Positions 4,263 through 5,902 of a DNA stretch of 5,902 bases are shown here, in pieces; within the stretch, counting starts at the first letter, position 1, and the number at the start of each line of letters is the position of its first letter. The notes beneath the pieces were generated by a model. That model saw nothing but the letters and a program-made list of their open reading frames with translations, ran no database searches and was not told the origin of the DNA. The stretch covers positions 1 through 5,902 of the forward strand of contig SLEY01000586.1 in NCBI GenBank assembly GCA_007124535.1, given 5' to 3'. Origin of the DNA: Planctomycetaceae bacterium (GTDB lineage Bacteria; Planctomycetota; Planctomycetia; Pirellulales; Pirellulaceae). Position numbers and translations under genes: made by a program.

Positions 4263-5285
4263 ATGCACTTCGACGTGAGGCGGATGCTCCGTGCCATGCG
4301 GGGCCGTGAGCCGGACGGGGCGGGTGTTGAGGCTTGGCCAAGCGAGGAAAGCGATCGGCGGTTCGGCCAGCATTCACAGTTCGCAGGAGGCGGGATGGGA
4401 TGCTCGCGGCAGCGGGCGGCGGCGACGCGGGCCGGCGGAGGTCGAGGACCACAAAGGACGGTCGTGTTCAACCCCGTGAGACACAGCTTGATACGCCTGG
4501 CGATGATCTTTCTGATCGGTTTGGTTGCGGTTTGGGCGACACATCGCCAAGCCGTGCGACGCAGGGCGGAGACCTTGCGTGGCGGGACGATCGCCGGGCA
4601 GATCGAGCGACTTTGGCGAGAGAGCGAGGCGGCCCCCGGTGACGTGGACCTTGGTCTGGAGTTGGTGGGCGCGTACGCCCGCCAGGCTGCGGCGGTAGCC
4701 AACGTGCGCTGGGCCGCGGCGGAGATCGCCGCGGCGTCGCCCCGTTCCGTTGCCGGCGAATGGCGGGCACTGGCGGCCGGCATCCGCGGTACCCTCGACG
4801 TGACGGGCGAAGAGGACTTGGCTGCCGTGGCCGCCCAAGGCGAAACCCTGCTCGCGCCGCTGTCAGCCCGTGACGATCTGACGCCGGAACAGCGGACCAC
4901 GGTGGAAGTGCTGCGAGGAAACCTGCTGCTGGCACGCGAGGCGTTCCAAGAGGCGGGGGACTGCGCGGCCCGGGCGGCCGCCTTGGCTCCCTGCGACCCC
5001 CGCCCGGATGTGCTCCGCGGTCGTATCCACGCGGCCCAAGGCGAGTACGGCCGAGCGGTCGCGGCCGACGAGGCCGCCCTGAGCAAACTGAACGCATGGC
5101 TCGACGCCGACCCCCGCCGCTTGCGATTCGTCGTATGGGAAGGCCCGCCCGTGGCCCGGCTCGGGCGAGCCGACTTCGAGCCGAACGAACTCGCCCTGCG
5201 CCGCACCGCCTACCGCATGGGGTTGGAACTGCATCATCGCACACTTCGCGAACGGAGGGAACACTTGTACCCCACCCAGCGATAA
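4263..5285 (+). CDS. Single-pass membrane protein with TPR-like helical repeats, start uncertain
   Basis: From the ATG at 4263 the product is 340 aa. Residues 1-74 are Arg/Gly-rich and low in complexity. One membrane helix (about 76-93, core LAMIFLIGLVAVW) follows basic residues, suggesting the N-terminus stays inside and the C-terminal part lies outside the cytoplasmic membrane. Residues 106-270 are Ala-rich amphipathic helices with TPR character, clearest at 198-265 (VEVLRGNLLLAREAFQEA, then LRGRIHAAQGEYGRAVAADE). The C-terminal 40 residues are charged. TPR proteins of this shape usually scaffold protein complexes; no partner is visible. Alternative in-frame starts are ATG 4395 (AGGAGG, 4-nt spacing; 296 aa) and GTG 4464 (AAAGGA, 5-nt spacing; 273 aa). 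I give the longest because GGAGG (4253-4257) sits 5 nt before it, but the segment before 4464 has no recognisable domain. Confidence 0.7.
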   Translation: MHFDVRRMLRAMRGREPDGAGVEAWPSEESDRRFGQHSQFAGGGMGCSRQRAAATRAGGGRGPQRTVVFNPVRHSLIRLAMIFLIGLVAVWATHRQAVRRRAETLRGGTIAGQIERLWRESEAAPGDVDLGLELVGAYARQAAAVANVRWAAAEIAAASPRSVAGEWRALAAGIRGTLDVTGEEDLAAVAAQGETLLAPLSARDDLTPEQRTTVEVLRGNLLLAREAFQEAGDCAARAAALAPCDPRPDVLRGRIHAAQGEYGRAVAADEAALSKLNAWLDADPRRLRFVVWEGPPVARLGRADFEPNELALRRTAYRMGLELHHRTLRERREHLYPTQR

Positions 5286-5353
5286 CGGGCAAACGATATC
5301 GACAGCGGGCACTGCGCCGTCGACGTGAGAAGCTGCACAGAAAGGGAATCGAA

Positions 5354-5366
5354 GGCCGGGCCGGCC
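5354..5366. other. GC-only odd palindrome in the convergent 3' gap
   Basis: GGCCGG-G-CCGGCC lies between the TPR-like gene and the convergent PEP-utilising enzyme gene, in a 191-bp stretch with no gene. A second palindrome, GAAGTACTTC (5453-5462), sits 15 bp beyond the stop codon of the minus-strand gene. Neither has a T-run, so a terminator role is only possible. Confidence 0.3.
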
Positions 5367-5476
5367 GCCGAGGAACCTGCCGTCTGACCCGTCCCTACGC
5401 CGCAGGGGTCCCCCACCGAAGCCCAAGCTAAGGACTCGGACCTGAGCGGCTTGAAGTACTTCGATGAACTCCGTTC

Positions 5477-5902
5477 TTAATCCGAGGGCGACAAGGTGGG
5501 GTCTGGGTTGTCCAGCAAGTCGACTCGACCGGTCTGGCCGTTGACACGGACCCGTTGGCCTTCGCGCAGCCTCTGCGTGGCCTCGGCTACACCGGCAACG
5601 GCGGGGAGACCGTATTCTCGGGCCACCACGGAACCGTGGGAGATCGGCCCTCCGGTTTCCATGATCAGCGCGCCGAGCTTCAGGAACAGCGGGGTCCAGG
5701 CCGGGTTGGTCCCCGCGGTGACCAGAACATCTCCTTCTTCCAGGCGATTTCCCTCCTCGGGATGCTCCAGAATCTTGACGGTCCCCTCGTGGGCCCCGGG
5801 CGATACGGGGATTCCTTGCAGCCCGCGGGACTCGGTCTCCGCCGCAGCCGTGTAAAGGCTCTCGCCCGTGCTGGCGATCAAGCGTGGCGCGTTCCTCAGT
5901 TC
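5477..5902 (-). CDS. C-terminal phosphohistidine domain of a PEP-utilising enzyme, 5' end cut off by window edge
   Basis: Only about 141 C-terminal residues are in view and the frame is open to the right edge; the TTG at 5881 is not a real start. The segment is the swivelling phosphohistidine domain of the PEP synthase/pyruvate phosphate dikinase/rifampicin phosphotransferase superfamily. Landmarks are GIPVSPGAHEGTV, then GDVLVTAGTNPAWTPLF, then TGGPISHGSVVAREYGLPAV with the likely phosphorylated His at 5636-5638, and finally GQRVRVNGQTGRVDLL. In these enzymes the His carries phosphate between an ATP-grasp domain and an acceptor site. The DPAWTPLF-type segment and a C-terminal placement of this domain fit rifampicin-phosphotransferase-like or PEP-synthase-like proteins. 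In PPDK and PEP synthase a PEP-binding barrel follows the domain; here the protein ends about 20 residues after it. The substrate cannot be assigned from this part. Confidence 0.9.
   Translation of the reverse strand, partial: ELRNAPRLIASTGESLYTAAAETESRGLQGIPVSPGAHEGTVKILEHPEEGNRLEEGDVLVTAGTNPAWTPLFLKLGALIMETGGPISHGSVVAREYGLPAVAGVAEATQRLREGQRVRVNGQTGRVDLLDNPDPTLSPSD

Noticed and set aside
3877..4452. N-terminal extension of the 107-aa protein (total 299 aa)
   Set aside because: The extension is low-complexity, crosses two inverted-repeat structures and the divergent gene's leader, and a good Shine-Dalgarno precedes ATG 3876.
4220..5206. Long minus-strand open frame opposite the TPR-like gene
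   Set aside because: The translation is Ser/Arg/Ala-rich without motifs, while the plus strand shows a membrane helix, helical repeats and ribosome sites.
5096..5431. 111-aa plus-strand open frame running past the TPR-like gene
   Set aside because: It is Arg-rich, overlaps the 3' part of the TPR-like gene in another frame, and has no clear ribosome site or motif.

Overview
This GC-rich window fits a planctomycete or a relative with planctomycete-like C1 metabolism. No rRNA or marker gene is present, so the assignment is an inference. It rests on a bacterial formylmethanofuran:tetrahydromethanopterin formyltransferase (a family otherwise found in methanogens, methylotrophs and Planctomycetes), a Tat-exported sugar phosphate isomerase/epimerase, and the codon and GC character.

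Layout: (1) 2-928, plus strand, the 3' part of a membrane-associated GTPase cut by the left edge. (2) 929-1446, a gene-free stretch between convergent genes. It is filled by two facing arrays of a ~14-bp tandem repeat: 16 units of TACACTTAGTC on the left (956-1182) and 9 units of its reverse complement on the right (1248-1370), around a 50-60 bp centre. A GC-rich inverted repeat (1391-1443) follows. (3) 1447-3876, minus strand, a likely three-gene run transcribed right to left: a 107-aa protein of unknown function, then FhcD/Ftr, then the exported isomerase-like protein. The last two overlap by 4 bp (ATGA) and are probably translationally coupled. (4) 3877-4262, the divergent intergenic region, with several nested or stacked inverted repeats and no gene. 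(5) 4263-5285, plus strand, a single-pass membrane protein with TPR-like helical repeats and three competing starts, each with a Shine-Dalgarno. (6) 5286-5476, a short convergent intergenic gap. (7) 5477-5902, minus strand, the C-terminal swivelling phosphohistidine domain of a PEP-utilising enzyme cut by the right edge.

Only FhcD has a clear pathway role: H4MPT-linked formaldehyde/formate interconversion. Its coupling to an exported isomerase homologue has no obvious biochemical explanation. The most unusual content is non-coding: the converging repeat arrays, and the structured divergent intergenic region with a 74-bp three-way-junction element and a 123-bp nested inverted repeat.
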